DNA of 21,332 bases from Chloroflexi bacterium UBA4730. GTDB lineage: Bacteria; Chloroflexota; Limnocylindria; P2-11E. Position numbers and translations under genes: made by a program. Every line of letters starts with the position of its first letter. Position 1 is the stretch's first letter. The stretch spans positions 1 to 21,332 of the forward strand of contig DHJC01000031.1 in the NCBI GenBank assembly GCA_002404155.1. Direction: 5' to 3'. The notes below the pieces were generated by a model that saw only the letters and a program-made list of their open reading frames with translations, ran no database searches and had not been told where the DNA came from. Below are positions 14,613 to 21,332 of the stretch, piece after piece.

Positions 14613-15989
14613 TCAGCGCGGCAGCAGCGCCACCAGCCGGCCGCCGGCCGCGACCAGGATCTCGGTGCCGAACGCCGCGAGCGTCGTGAAGTGCTGCATC
14701 GCCCCGAGCTGGCGCTGCACGCGCACCTGCCCCGACGCCGGGTCGAGCGCGTAGACCGTGCCGGCGGCGGGGTCGACCGCCCAGACGGCGCCCGCGACCA
14801 CGATCGGCGGGCCGCTCGCAGCGCGTGGTCCGCGCCAGAGGGACCGCAACGCCCCGTCGGTGCCGACCTGCACCGCCGCCGGGCCGTCGGTGCACGGGAC
14901 ATAGAGGACGCCGGCGGCGAAGGCGAAGCCGCCGTACACGCCGGCACAGACCCGCTCCTTCGCGATCTCCGCCCCGGTGTGGCCGAGATCTGCGGCGCGC
15001 AGCGTGTACAGGGTGCCGCTCTTGCCGGCGGCGACGACGATCGCGCCGGGCAGGAGTGTCGGTCCGATCGAACCGATGTCGGAGTCGGTTCGATCGAGGG
15101 ACTGCCAGTCGGAGGGCGCCCACCAGTCCTCGACCCGCAGCTCGGGCGAGAGGCGGACCACCGCGTTGCTGAAGCTGTACGTCGGTGCGTCGGCGCCGTT
15201 GCCGATCGCGACGAAGAGCCGCCCGTCGACGTCGACCGCGAGTCCGGACGGCGCCCAGATTCCGGCCTCGCGCGGGCTCGGGACCTGGTAGCTCACGAGA
15301 TCGCCGCTCAGGCTGCCGGCACGCGCGCCGACGACCCATCCGTGGTACTGGCCGCAGTCGCCGGCGAGGCCGCCGAACGCGACGTAGACGAACCCGTTCG
15401 CGAGGGTGAGCGCGGCGCGCTCCTGATGCACCTGTGGATCGGAACCCGGCCCGTCGACCGTGCGGTGGGCACGCACCGCGCCCGAGGCGAGATCGAGCGC
15501 GTACAGCTCGTGATGGGCTGGCTGCTCGAACGCGACCACGTACACGAGACCGGCGGCCGGATCGGCAACGGGCGTCCCGGTGATCCCGGTGACCGGCCGG
15601 ATGTTCCCGCAGGGCAGCGTGCTCGCGTCGACCGGCGGGCCGAGCGTCGCCCGCCACTGCGTCGCGCCGCTGCGGGCGTCGAACGCATACACGGAGTTGC
15701 GCTCCGTCGCCACGATGACCGAGCCTCCGGCGATGATCGGCGCGGCGTACACGTCGCCGTCCACCGTGCCGCTCTGCCACGCCATATCGACGGAGGTGAA
15801 CGGAGGGCCCGCGGCGCCGGTGCCGGTCCGCGCGTTGTCGCGGTGGTACGTCGGCCACTCGGTGTCGGCCGCGGGCGAGGCCGTTGCCGACGCGGCCGCG
15901 CTTGGCGAGGCGCTCGCGGTGACTGTGGCCGGCGAGGCGCAGCCGGACACGACGATCGCGAGGAGTGCAAGCGCTGCGATCGGTCTCAC
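14613..15989 (-). CDS. Lipoprotein with PQQ-type beta-propeller repeats
   Basis: A 458-residue predicted surface lipoprotein. GTG at 15989 gives MRPIAALALLAIVVSGC, a signal peptide with lipobox V-S-G-C (Cys17). A Ser/Ala/Thr-rich linker (about residues 18-45) leads to EWPTYHRDNARTG, the usual entry to PQQ-like propellers. Repeated blades follow: VYAFDARSGATQWRATL, LYALDLASGAVRAHR, LYTLRAADLGHTGAEI and VYALDPASGQVRVQRQ. These W/G-rich blades resemble PQQ dehydrogenase repeats but lack evident quinoprotein catalytic residues, so a binding or scaffold role is likely. A five-codon frame (ATG at 16000) ends across the GTG start. The function is unknown; it is not obviously tied to the neighbouring loci. 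Confidence 0.85.
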   Translation of the reverse strand: MRPIAALALLAIVVSGCASPATVTASASPSAAASATASPAADTEWPTYHRDNARTGTGAAGPPFTSVDMAWQSGTVDGDVYAAPIIAGGSVIVATERNSVYAFDARSGATQWRATLGPPVDASTLPCGNIRPVTGITGTPVADPAAGLVYVVAFEQPAHHELYALDLASGAVRAHRTVDGPGSDPQVHQERAALTLANGFVYVAFGGLAGDCGQYHGWVVGARAGSLSGDLVSYQVPSPREAGIWAPSGLAVDVDGRLFVAIGNGADAPTYSFSNAVVRLSPELRVEDWWAPSDWQSLDRTDSDIGSIGPTLLPGAIVVAAGKSGTLYTLRAADLGHTGAEIAKERVCAGVYGGFAFAAGVLYVPCTDGPAAVQVGTDGALRSLWRGPRAASGPPIVVAGAVWAVDPAAGTVYALDPASGQVRVQRQLGAMQHFTTLAAFGTEILVAAGGRLVALLPR

Positions 15990-16225
15990 CGTTCGCTCAT
16001 CGTCGCGTCGTCCAGAAGGGAAACTAGTCAGCGGTCGGCAGATGCACGTACGCGGACTGGATGCCGACCCGGGCCGGTGAAACGGTTGCACACGAGCTGC
16101 CCGGCGCTCCCGGGGCCGCGTCGGTCCTCGACTTTCGTCGGCAGCAGGGCGGGGGCCGTCGGCACGCCCGGCAGCATACGCGGCGATCGCGTCCGTACGG
16201 CGGGCGGCCCATCGCGGGAGCCGCG

Positions 16226-17458
16226 CTAACGGGCCGGGCGGCGATCCCCGAGGTACACGGCGAACGCGGCGACGCAGGACAGCGCGACGAGCGCCCACAA
16301 CGCCGGCACGTAACTCTTCACCGCGTCGTACACGGCCCCGAGGCTCACCGGCGAGATCGCCTGGGTGAGCGTCGTCGCGAGCGTGAGCACCGCGGCGATG
16401 CTCGCGATCCGCCGCGGGCCGTACAGGCCCGCGATGATGGTCGAGCGCACGAGCGTCTCCATCCCGCGCGCGGCGCCGAAGAGGAGGACGAACGCGATGA
16501 CCCCGACCTCCGATGGCACGACCAACAGGATGAGCAGCGCGAGCGGCTGGCCGAGGTAGACCAGGAGCGAGACCGTGCGCGGCGGCAACCGGCGCTCGAG
16601 GGGCGCGAACAGCAGCCGGCCGAGGACCTGGGCCGCGCCGATGCCGCCCGCCGCGGCCGCGGCGAACGCGAGCGAGTAGCCGTGGTCGCCGAGATACGCG
16701 ACCAGGTGCACCGGCACGCCGACCCCGAGCGCGTACAGCGCGAACGCGAGGGCGAGCCACTTGAACGTCGGATGCCGGAGCGCCTCGCGGAACGAGCGGC
16801 TCAGCTCGGGCGTCGCGGTCGCGACGGCGTCTTCGGCCAGGAGCGGCGCGCCGTCGACCGCAAGGCCGATGTCCGCCGGACGCCGGCGCAGGAACAGCGC
16901 GTGCGGCGCGATCGTGAGGACCGCGAGGACGATCGCGAGCGTGACGAGCGCGGCGCGCCAGCCCTGCACGGACACGAGCCAGGCGGCCAGCGGAACGAAC
17001 ACCGTGCTCGCGAACCCGGCGACGAGCGTGACGAGCGTGAGCGCGCGCGACCGGTCGCGGCGGAACCAGACGATCATCGTGGCGAACGCCGGGCCGTAGT
17101 TCACCGCCGCGAAGGCGATGCCGATGCCGATCCAGATGAGATAGAAGGACACGAGGTCGCGCACCTGGGACCACGCGATCACGAGCGGTACCGCGACGAT
17201 CGAGCCCGCGGTCATCAGCGCACGCGGACCGTGCTCGTCGAGCCAGCGCCCGACCCCGAGCCCGACGACCCCCGACACGACCAGCATGACCGAGAGCGCA
17301 CCCGAGATCTCCGCGCGCGACCAGCCCATCTCGGCCGTGGTCGGCGCGATAAGGACGCTGAACGTGTAATAGAGGACGCCCCACGAGACGGTCTCGGTGA
17401 ACCCAAGCACCACTGCGAGGATCCATCCGTAGTACGGCCGTCGCGCGCGAGCGCTCAC
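16226..17458 (-). CDS. MFS transporter (monocarboxylate/oxalate-like subgroup)
   Basis: A 410-residue, roughly 12-segment major facilitator protein. It starts RPYYGWILAVVLGFTETVSWG and continues AEMGWSRAEISGALS, typical of the MCT/OFA-like branch. A cytoplasmic loop with RWLDEHGPRALM (loop 2-3 motif) and the central hydrophilic loop (about residues 190-220) are present. GTG at 17458 begins 10 bases after the stop of the flavoprotein gene upstream, so the two are probably co-transcribed. No Shine-Dalgarno site is seen. Being next to arsenic genes, it could export an arsenical, but it is not the ArsJ type (no GAPDH partner); a carboxylate substrate is equally possible. Confidence 0.85.
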   Translation of the reverse strand: MSARARRPYYGWILAVVLGFTETVSWGVLYYTFSVLIAPTTAEMGWSRAEISGALSVMLVVSGVVGLGVGRWLDEHGPRALMTAGSIVAVPLVIAWSQVRDLVSFYLIWIGIGIAFAAVNYGPAFATMIVWFRRDRSRALTLVTLVAGFASTVFVPLAAWLVSVQGWRAALVTLAIVLAVLTIAPHALFLRRRPADIGLAVDGAPLLAEDAVATATPELSRSFREALRHPTFKWLALAFALYALGVGVPVHLVAYLGDHGYSLAFAAAAAGGIGAAQVLGRLLFAPLERRLPPRTVSLLVYLGQPLALLILLVVPSEVGVIAFVLLFGAARGMETLVRSTIIAGLYGPRRIASIAAVLTLATTLTQAISPVSLGAVYDAVKSYVPALWALVALSCVAAFAVYLGDRRPAR

Positions 17459-17468
17459 GGCCAGGAGG

Positions 17469-18785
17469 CTACGGGCGCGCGGCGGTCAGTGCCGAGATCG
17501 GGATCACCGCCTGGGTCGTGCCGCAGCACGTGCTCCCCGCCGAGCTGCAGTCGACGCCGTCGCAACAATCGGATCCGCCCGAGCACACGCCCGTCTGCGG
17601 CAGGACGAGCTCGATGGACTCGGCGCCCTTCAGGTCGCCGGTCAGCGCGCTCGCGATCGATCGCACCTGCTCGTAGCCGGTGAGCATGAGGAACGTCGGC
17701 GCGCGGCCGTAGCTCTTCATCCCGACGATGTAGAAGTCCTTCTCCGGGTGGCTGAGCTCGTGGACGCCGTGCGGGGGCACGGTGCCGCAGCTGTGGACGT
17801 TCGGGTCGATGAGCGGTGCGAGGGCGGGCGGCGCTTCGAGGATGGGATCGAGCGAGACGCGAAGCTCGCGCAGCGGCGCGAGATCGGGCCGGAAGCCGGT
17901 GGTCGCGACGATCCGGTCGAACGGGCCGAGCTCTCTCGTGCCGTCCGAGACCATCACGCCGGCAGCGGTGTCCCGCAGCTCCGCGATGCGCATGACGACT
18001 TGGGTCACCGCGCCGCGATCGACGAGGCCGCGCATCCGCGTGCCGAGCGCGCCCCGTGCCGGCAGCGCGTCGTTCTCGGCCCCGCCGTACTTCGCGTCAG
18101 AAAACGGACGCCGCACCAGCCAGGTGACCGGCGTACCGGGCAGCTCCGCGAGATCGATGAGGACGTCGAAGGCCGAATGGCCGCTGCCAACGACGAGCAC
18201 GCGCTTGCCGGCGTACGTCGCCTGGTCCCGGCCGAGCGGATCGGCGATCCCGTAGTGGATCCGGTCTGCAACGGCCGCCTCGCCGCGGGCCAGGACGCCG
18301 CTGGCGCCGAGCGGGTTCGGGATGCCGTAGGTGCCCGACGCATCGACGACCGCGCGCGCGAGGATCACCCGCTCACCGTCGGGCGTCGCGACCGTGAGCG
18401 CGAATGGCGCGGACTCACGGCCAGCGGTCTTCATCTTGTCGAAGCCCAGCCGGGCGACCGCGGTCACGCGGTGCCCGAGCCGCACGTGGTCCGCGAGGGC
18501 GCGCCCGAGCGGCGCGAGGTACTGGTCGACGAGCTGGCGGCCGATCGGGTACCCCTCACCGTCGGGCTCGGTCCAGCCCGTCGGCGCGAGCAGCTCGCGC
18601 GCCGCCGGATCGATGTCGTACTTCCACGGGGAGAAGATGCGGACGTGGCCCCACTCCAAGACGCTGGCCCCGACGGTCGGGCCGGCCTCCAGGACGAGCG
18701 GCGTCGCGCCGCGCTTCAGGAGCTGGGCGGCAGCGGCGAGGCCCACCGGCCCGGCGCCGATCACCGCGACTGGCAATTCGGTCAT
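17469..18785 (-). CDS. FAD-dependent monooxygenase-like flavoprotein with Cys-rich tail (ArsO-like)
   Basis: A 438-residue two-dinucleotide-domain flavoprotein. The FAD motif GAGPVG is at residues 10-15 and the NADPH motif VLVVGSGHSAFD near residue 200. FRPDLAPL and the late GMKSYGRAPTFLMLTGYEQVRSI complete the family pattern seen for flavoproteins in ars operons, sometimes called ArsO. The last 40 residues hold six cysteines in the order C, CC, C, CC (VCSGGSDCCDG, then DCSSAGSTCC), which could bind As(III). ATG at 18785 is chosen as it starts six residues before the FAD strand; ATG at 18806 (seven codons more) is possible. It diverges from arsR. Arsenical oxidation or reduction is inferred from context. 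Confidence 0.82.
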   Translation of the reverse strand: MTELPVAVIGAGPVGLAAAAQLLKRGATPLVLEAGPTVGASVLEWGHVRIFSPWKYDIDPAARELLAPTGWTEPDGEGYPIGRQLVDQYLAPLGRALADHVRLGHRVTAVARLGFDKMKTAGRESAPFALTVATPDGERVILARAVVDASGTYGIPNPLGASGVLARGEAAVADRIHYGIADPLGRDQATYAGKRVLVVGSGHSAFDVLIDLAELPGTPVTWLVRRPFSDAKYGGAENDALPARGALGTRMRGLVDRGAVTQVVMRIAELRDTAAGVMVSDGTRELGPFDRIVATTGFRPDLAPLRELRVSLDPILEAPPALAPLIDPNVHSCGTVPPHGVHELSHPEKDFYIVGMKSYGRAPTFLMLTGYEQVRSIASALTGDLKGAESIELVLPQTGVCSGGSDCCDGVDCSSAGSTCCGTTQAVIPISALTAARP

Positions 18786-18812
18786 GCCCCCATGATGCCT
18801 AGCCATCGACGC

Positions 18813-18841
18813 TTGTCAATATCGAGGTTTGTGGATATAGT
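18813..18841 (+). promoter_or_regulatory. arsR-arsC promoter
   Basis: TTGTCA (18813-18818) and TATAGT (18836-18841) are separated by 17 bases, close to the sigma-70-type consensus. The expected transcript start falls at about 18848-18849, which is the arsR ATG itself, so the message is probably leaderless. On the other strand TTGACA (18819-18814) could be a -35 for the flavoprotein gene, but its -10 is poor. Confidence 0.7.
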
Positions 18842-18843
18842 GA
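18816..18843. promoter_or_regulatory. Candidate ArsR operator
   Basis: An imperfect dyad, TCA-ATATC then ten bases then GATAT-AG-TGA, spans the region between the -35 and -10 of the arsR promoter and overlaps the -35 of the divergent flavoprotein gene. ArsR repressors commonly bind such AT-rich dyads. Binding here would shut off both directions until arsenite is present. Inferred from position and symmetry only. Confidence 0.5.
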
Positions 18844-18848
18844 CGGAC

Positions 18849-19166
18849 ATGGATGACCTCAAGATCCTCCAAGCCATCGCCGAGCCGACCCGGCTCGCTA
18901 TCGTGCGGCAGCTCGCGTCCGACGGCGCGGTCTGCGCCTGCGACTTCACCGACTGCTGCGACGTGAGCCAGCCGACCGTTTCGCATCACCTGAAGGTGCT
19001 GCGCGAGGCCGGTGTGGTGAGCGGTGAGCGCCGAGGGACCTGGATCTACTACCGGCTCGAGCCGAAGGCCGCGTCACGCATCGCGGCGCTCGGTCATCTG
19101 CTCTCCGCGGGCGCGCAGCGCGAGCCGAAGCGCGTCTCCACGAAGCCGGCGCTCGCGCGGGCGTAA
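18849..19166 (+). CDS. arsR: ArsR-family arsenite-responsive repressor
   Basis: A 105-residue winged-helix repressor. The DNA-recognition helix is DVSQPTVSHHLKVLREAGVV (residues 38-57) and the wing is ERRGTWIYYRL. The metal site fits the ArsR type C-x-C-D: Cys29 and Cys31 in VCACDF at the start of the recognition region, plus an additional Cys36-Cys37 pair. As(III) binding there would release DNA. ATG at 18849 is the first codon after the predicted promoter; in-frame GTGs at 18831 and 18840 lie inside it. The stop TAA shares a base with the arsC start (TAATG), so the two are coupled. Confidence 0.93.
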   Translation: MDDLKILQAIAEPTRLAIVRQLASDGAVCACDFTDCCDVSQPTVSHHLKVLREAGVVSGERRGTWIYYRLEPKAASRIAALGHLLSAGAQREPKRVSTKPALARA

Positions 19167-19582
19167 TGGCCGCGCCGCGGGTCCTGTTCCTCTGCACCCA
19201 TAACTCCGCCCGCTCGCAGATGGCCGAAGGCCTCCTCCGCCATCTCGGCGGTGAGCGGTTCGATGCGCACAGCGCGGGCACCGAAGCCACGCAGGTGCGA
19301 CCGCTCGCGATCACGGCGATGACCGAGATTGGCATCGACATCTCGACCCAGGCCTCCAAGACCCTCGACCCGTACGTGGAGCAGCGCTTCGATGACGTCA
19401 TCACGGTCTGCGACGACGCGAACGAAACCTGCCCGTTCTTCCCCAACGCCGTTCACCGGGTGCACTGGTCCCTCCCCGATCCGTCGAAGGCCGCCGGGAC
19501 CGAAGCGCAACAGCTCGCCGTCTACCGGAAGGTGCGCGATGACCTGCGCACGCGGATCGAGTCGGAGCTGCTCGGGTCTTAG
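19166..19582 (+). CDS. arsC: Arsenate reductase, thioredoxin-coupled (LMW-phosphatase type)
   Basis: A 138-residue enzyme reducing arsenate to arsenite with electrons from thioredoxin. The phosphatase loop CTHNSARS starts at Cys10 with Arg16. The redox pair Cys82 and Cys89 is in VCDDANETC, the same numbering as staphylococcal pI258 ArsC. The DP acid motif is at Asp105. The enzyme makes arsenite, the ligand of ArsR and substrate for efflux. No classical ArsB/Acr3 pump is in the window; export could rest on the convergent permease or on genes elsewhere. The end overlaps the convergent permease gene by four bases. Confidence 0.96.
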   Translation: MAAPRVLFLCTHNSARSQMAEGLLRHLGGERFDAHSAGTEATQVRPLAITAMTEIGIDISTQASKTLDPYVEQRFDDVITVCDDANETCPFFPNAVHRVHWSLPDPSKAAGTEAQQLAVYRKVRDDLRTRIESELLGS

Positions 19583-20733
19583 CCGGTGTGAGCGTGCCCC
19601 GGGTTGCCATCCATCATCGCGAGCATGGCGAACCCGCCGGTGCGCCATGCCCGAACAAGCAGGACACCGGCAAGCGCGAGGAAGACGGCATTGAGGATCG
19701 TCGTGTAATTGAGCGACAGCGAGGGCTCGGCCACGAGCGCGTTGCGCTCCTGCGGGATGAGACCGAGCGCTGCGAAGAGCAGCTCGACGAGCAGGCCGGC
19801 GAGGGCCATTGCCGCGTAGAACGTGACGAACAGGAAGATCGTCATCCGCGTCCCGTAGTAGCGACGCTTGATCGAGAGGATCGGCAGGATGACGAGGTCG
19901 GCGAAGATGAAGCTGACCACGCCCCCGAAGCTGATCCCGTTGTTCCAAAGCACCGCCGCAAGCGGCACGTTCCCGATCGAGCAGACGAAGCTCACGACCG
20001 AGACGATCGGCCCGACCAGCGGCCCCCAGACCATGGCGAGCTGCGGCTGATCGGTGAGGAAGAACGCCTTCCAGAAGGACTCGGGCACCCACGCGGCGAG
20101 CGCGCCGGCGATGAGCAATCCGAGGACGATGTCGCGGATGACCGAGGCCCAGTCCATCACGAACAGGTGGCTGATCGCGGTGAAGCCCTTGGCGGAGAAG
20201 ATCTTCTGCCCGAGCGTGCCGGCGCTGACGGACATGTCCATCTCGGCGTGGCCCTCCATGTAGCCGCGGAGGCCCTTCTGCGCCTGCTCGCGCGCCTCCG
20301 CCACCCGCTGTCGTTTCAGGAAGAGTCGAAAGAGGAGTGCGAGGAGCGCGATCATGATCGGCCCGCCGACGAACTCGGCCGCGGCGAACTGCCAGCCCAT
20401 CAGGATCACGAGGATGATCCCGAGCTCGATGACCAGGTTGGTCGAGGCGATCTCGAACGTCATCGCGGCGCTGAAGCTCGCGCCCTTTTGGAACAACGAT
20501 CGGGCGAGGGCGACCGCGGCGTACGAGCACGACGAGCTCGCGGCGCCGAGCAGCGCGGCCACGGTGAGCGATCGCGGTGAGTCGTCGGGCAGCAGCCGGC
20601 TCAGCTGCGCCTTTGAGACGACCGCCTGCACGGCCGCGGAGAGCGTGAACCCGAGGATGAGGGCCCAGAGGATCTCCCAGGTCATCGCGAACGAGATCGA
20701 GAGCGCGCGGAGCAGCGGGTCGAGGATCGTCAC
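19579..20733 (-). CDS. ArsP-type (DUF318) permease, metal or organoarsenical efflux
   Basis: A 384-residue membrane permease of the YraQ/ArsP/SO_0444 group, with about eight to ten hydrophobic segments. Conserved blocks are the N-terminal WALILGFTLSAAVQAVV and GAASSSCSYAAVALARSLF (Cys69). GASFSAAMTFEIASTNLVIE follows, then a cytoplasmic loop at about 138-180, and FVCSIGNVPLAAVLWNNGIS (Cys251). The paired membrane cysteines are as in transporters of trivalent methyl-arsenicals or Cu/Zn. GTG at 20733 overlaps the upstream ABC ATPase stop (GTGA). Location beside arsRC favours arsenic, but heavy-metal efflux cannot be excluded. Confidence 0.85.
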   Translation of the reverse strand: MTILDPLLRALSISFAMTWEILWALILGFTLSAAVQAVVSKAQLSRLLPDDSPRSLTVAALLGAASSSCSYAAVALARSLFQKGASFSAAMTFEIASTNLVIELGIILVILMGWQFAAAEFVGGPIMIALLALLFRLFLKRQRVAEAREQAQKGLRGYMEGHAEMDMSVSAGTLGQKIFSAKGFTAISHLFVMDWASVIRDIVLGLLIAGALAAWVPESFWKAFFLTDQPQLAMVWGPLVGPIVSVVSFVCSIGNVPLAAVLWNNGISFGGVVSFIFADLVILPILSIKRRYYGTRMTIFLFVTFYAAMALAGLLVELLFAALGLIPQERNALVAEPSLSLNYTTILNAVFLALAGVLLVRAWRTGGFAMLAMMDGNPGHAHTG

Positions 20734-21332
20734 GCTCCCCGATCGCCCGCGATCACGTGGATCCGCTCCGGCCGGATCGCGATCTGCACGGCACCATCGA
20801 AGCTCGCCGCGGCACCGGGGTCGGGCTGATCCACGATCCACTCGCGTCCATCGACCGTCACCCAGTAGCGCATCAGGTCGCCGAGGAAGGCCTTTCGCGC
20901 GACCGTCCCTGGGACGAGGACCTGCTGCCCGTCGGCGCCGGCGCTCATCGGGCGCAGTGCGAGGCTCTCGGGCCGGATACACAGGCGCACCTGCGCGCCG
21001 TTCGTGAGCGAGACACCCTCGGGAACCCGGACCGGCGCGTTCGTCGATCCGACCGACACGACGGCTGTGCCGTCGCGCACTTCGCGCACGGTCGACGGCA
21101 CCAGGTTCACGGCACCGACGAAGTCGGCAAGGAACGCGGTCCGCGGGTGGTAGTAGATCTCCCACGGCGGGCCGGCCTGCTCGACCTTGCCGGCATTCAT
21201 GACCGCGACCCAGTCCGACAGCGAGAGCGCCTCGTCCTGGTCGTGGGTCACGTACACGAAGGTCATGTTCAAACGCCGCTGCAGCGAGCGAAGCTCCCAA
21301 CGGAGCGACTCGCGCAGCTTCGCGTCGAGGTT
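20730..21332 (-). CDS. ABC importer ATPase, C-terminal part (cut by window edge)
   Basis: About 200 C-terminal residues of an ATP-binding protein of the Fe(III)/polyamine/phosphonate type (FbpC/PotA-like); the 5' end is beyond the right edge. The D-loop NLDAKLR is the first visible segment. It is followed by the H-loop in FVYVTHDQDEALSLSD, then GPPWEIYYHPRTAFLADFVG, and two TOBE-type beta domains ending in AIRPERIHVI. The Walker A and B motifs are outside the window. The stop overlaps the permease start by four bases, so the two are translated together. The substrate cannot be told. Confidence 0.9.
   Translation of the reverse strand, partial: NLDAKLRESLRWELRSLQRRLNMTFVYVTHDQDEALSLSDWVAVMNAGKVEQAGPPWEIYYHPRTAFLADFVGAVNLVPSTVREVRDGTAVVSVGSTNAPVRVPEGVSLTNGAQVRLCIRPESLALRPMSAGADGQQVLVPGTVARKAFLGDLMRYWVTVDGREWIVDQPDPGAAASFDGAVQIAIRPERIHVIAGDRGA

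Noticed and set aside
15990..16225. Possible small gene or structured RNA between the lipoprotein and MFS genes
   Set aside because: Short frames here look non-coding, and fragments recalling RNase P or SRP motifs do not assemble into either fold.
15990..17426. Long minus-strand frame joining the MFS region to the beta-propeller lipoprotein
   Set aside because: The upstream part is an out-of-frame, Ala/Arg-rich reading of the MFS gene; the lipoprotein signal peptide fixes the true start at 15989.
16226..17458. MFS gene as ArsJ
   Set aside because: ArsJ acts with a neighbouring glyceraldehyde-phosphate dehydrogenase gene, absent here, and the N-terminus looks like the monocarboxylate/oxalate branch.
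20734..21300. Upstream extension of the ArsP-type permease frame
   Set aside because: It is the alternate frame of the ABC ATPase gene, Arg/Gly-rich and without family resemblance.

Overview
The window is about 21 kb of GC-rich bacterial DNA, probably chromosomal. Genes overlap tightly, GTG starts are common, and third codon positions are GC-rich. Several genes without a Shine-Dalgarno site have a TANNNT hexamer 7-9 nt before the start, which suggests leaderless mRNAs. With the F420/PPOX-type protein and the Cgl0159-type aldolase this fits an actinobacterium or a Chloroflexota lineage, but the sequence alone cannot settle which.

Region 1 (1-4210) is accessory and decayed. It begins inside an IS5-type insertion sequence whose end abuts a membrane sensor cut off after its membrane part. 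Then come a secreted phosphoesterase lipoprotein, a short orphan ORF, and two gene fragments meeting head to head near 3916: the start of an ODP-type metallo-beta-lactamase protein and an unidentified minus-strand fragment.

Region 2 (4219-6791) holds a small P-loop kinase-like gene, divergent from the succinyl-CoA synthetase pair sucC-sucD.

Region 3 (6788-14611) is a myo-inositol catabolism locus. A seven-gene minus-strand operon (iolE, iolC, Cgl0159-family aldolase, iolD, iolB, PPOX-fold flavin/F420 protein, SelW/Rdx-like protein) diverges from iolG and a coupled RNase Z-like hydrolase. Together they cover inositol to, probably, the aldolase step. No iolA, iolJ or dedicated inositol transporter is in view. 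The last operon gene is the most striking item: a 96-residue thioredoxin-like protein whose redox motif is Cys-Val-Thr-UGA. A hairpin with a GGUCU loop lies 21 nt after the UGA, as in the E. coli formate dehydrogenase SECIS. It reads as a selenoprotein that ordinary gene finding misses.

Region 4 (14613-17458) has a PQQ-type beta-propeller lipoprotein and an MFS transporter. Region 5 (17469-20733) is an arsenic-resistance cluster: a flavoprotein with a Cys-rich tail, divergent arsR-arsC with a clear promoter and candidate operator, and an ArsP-type permease coming from the other side. The permease is coupled by a 4-nt overlap to an ABC importer ATPase that runs off the right edge.
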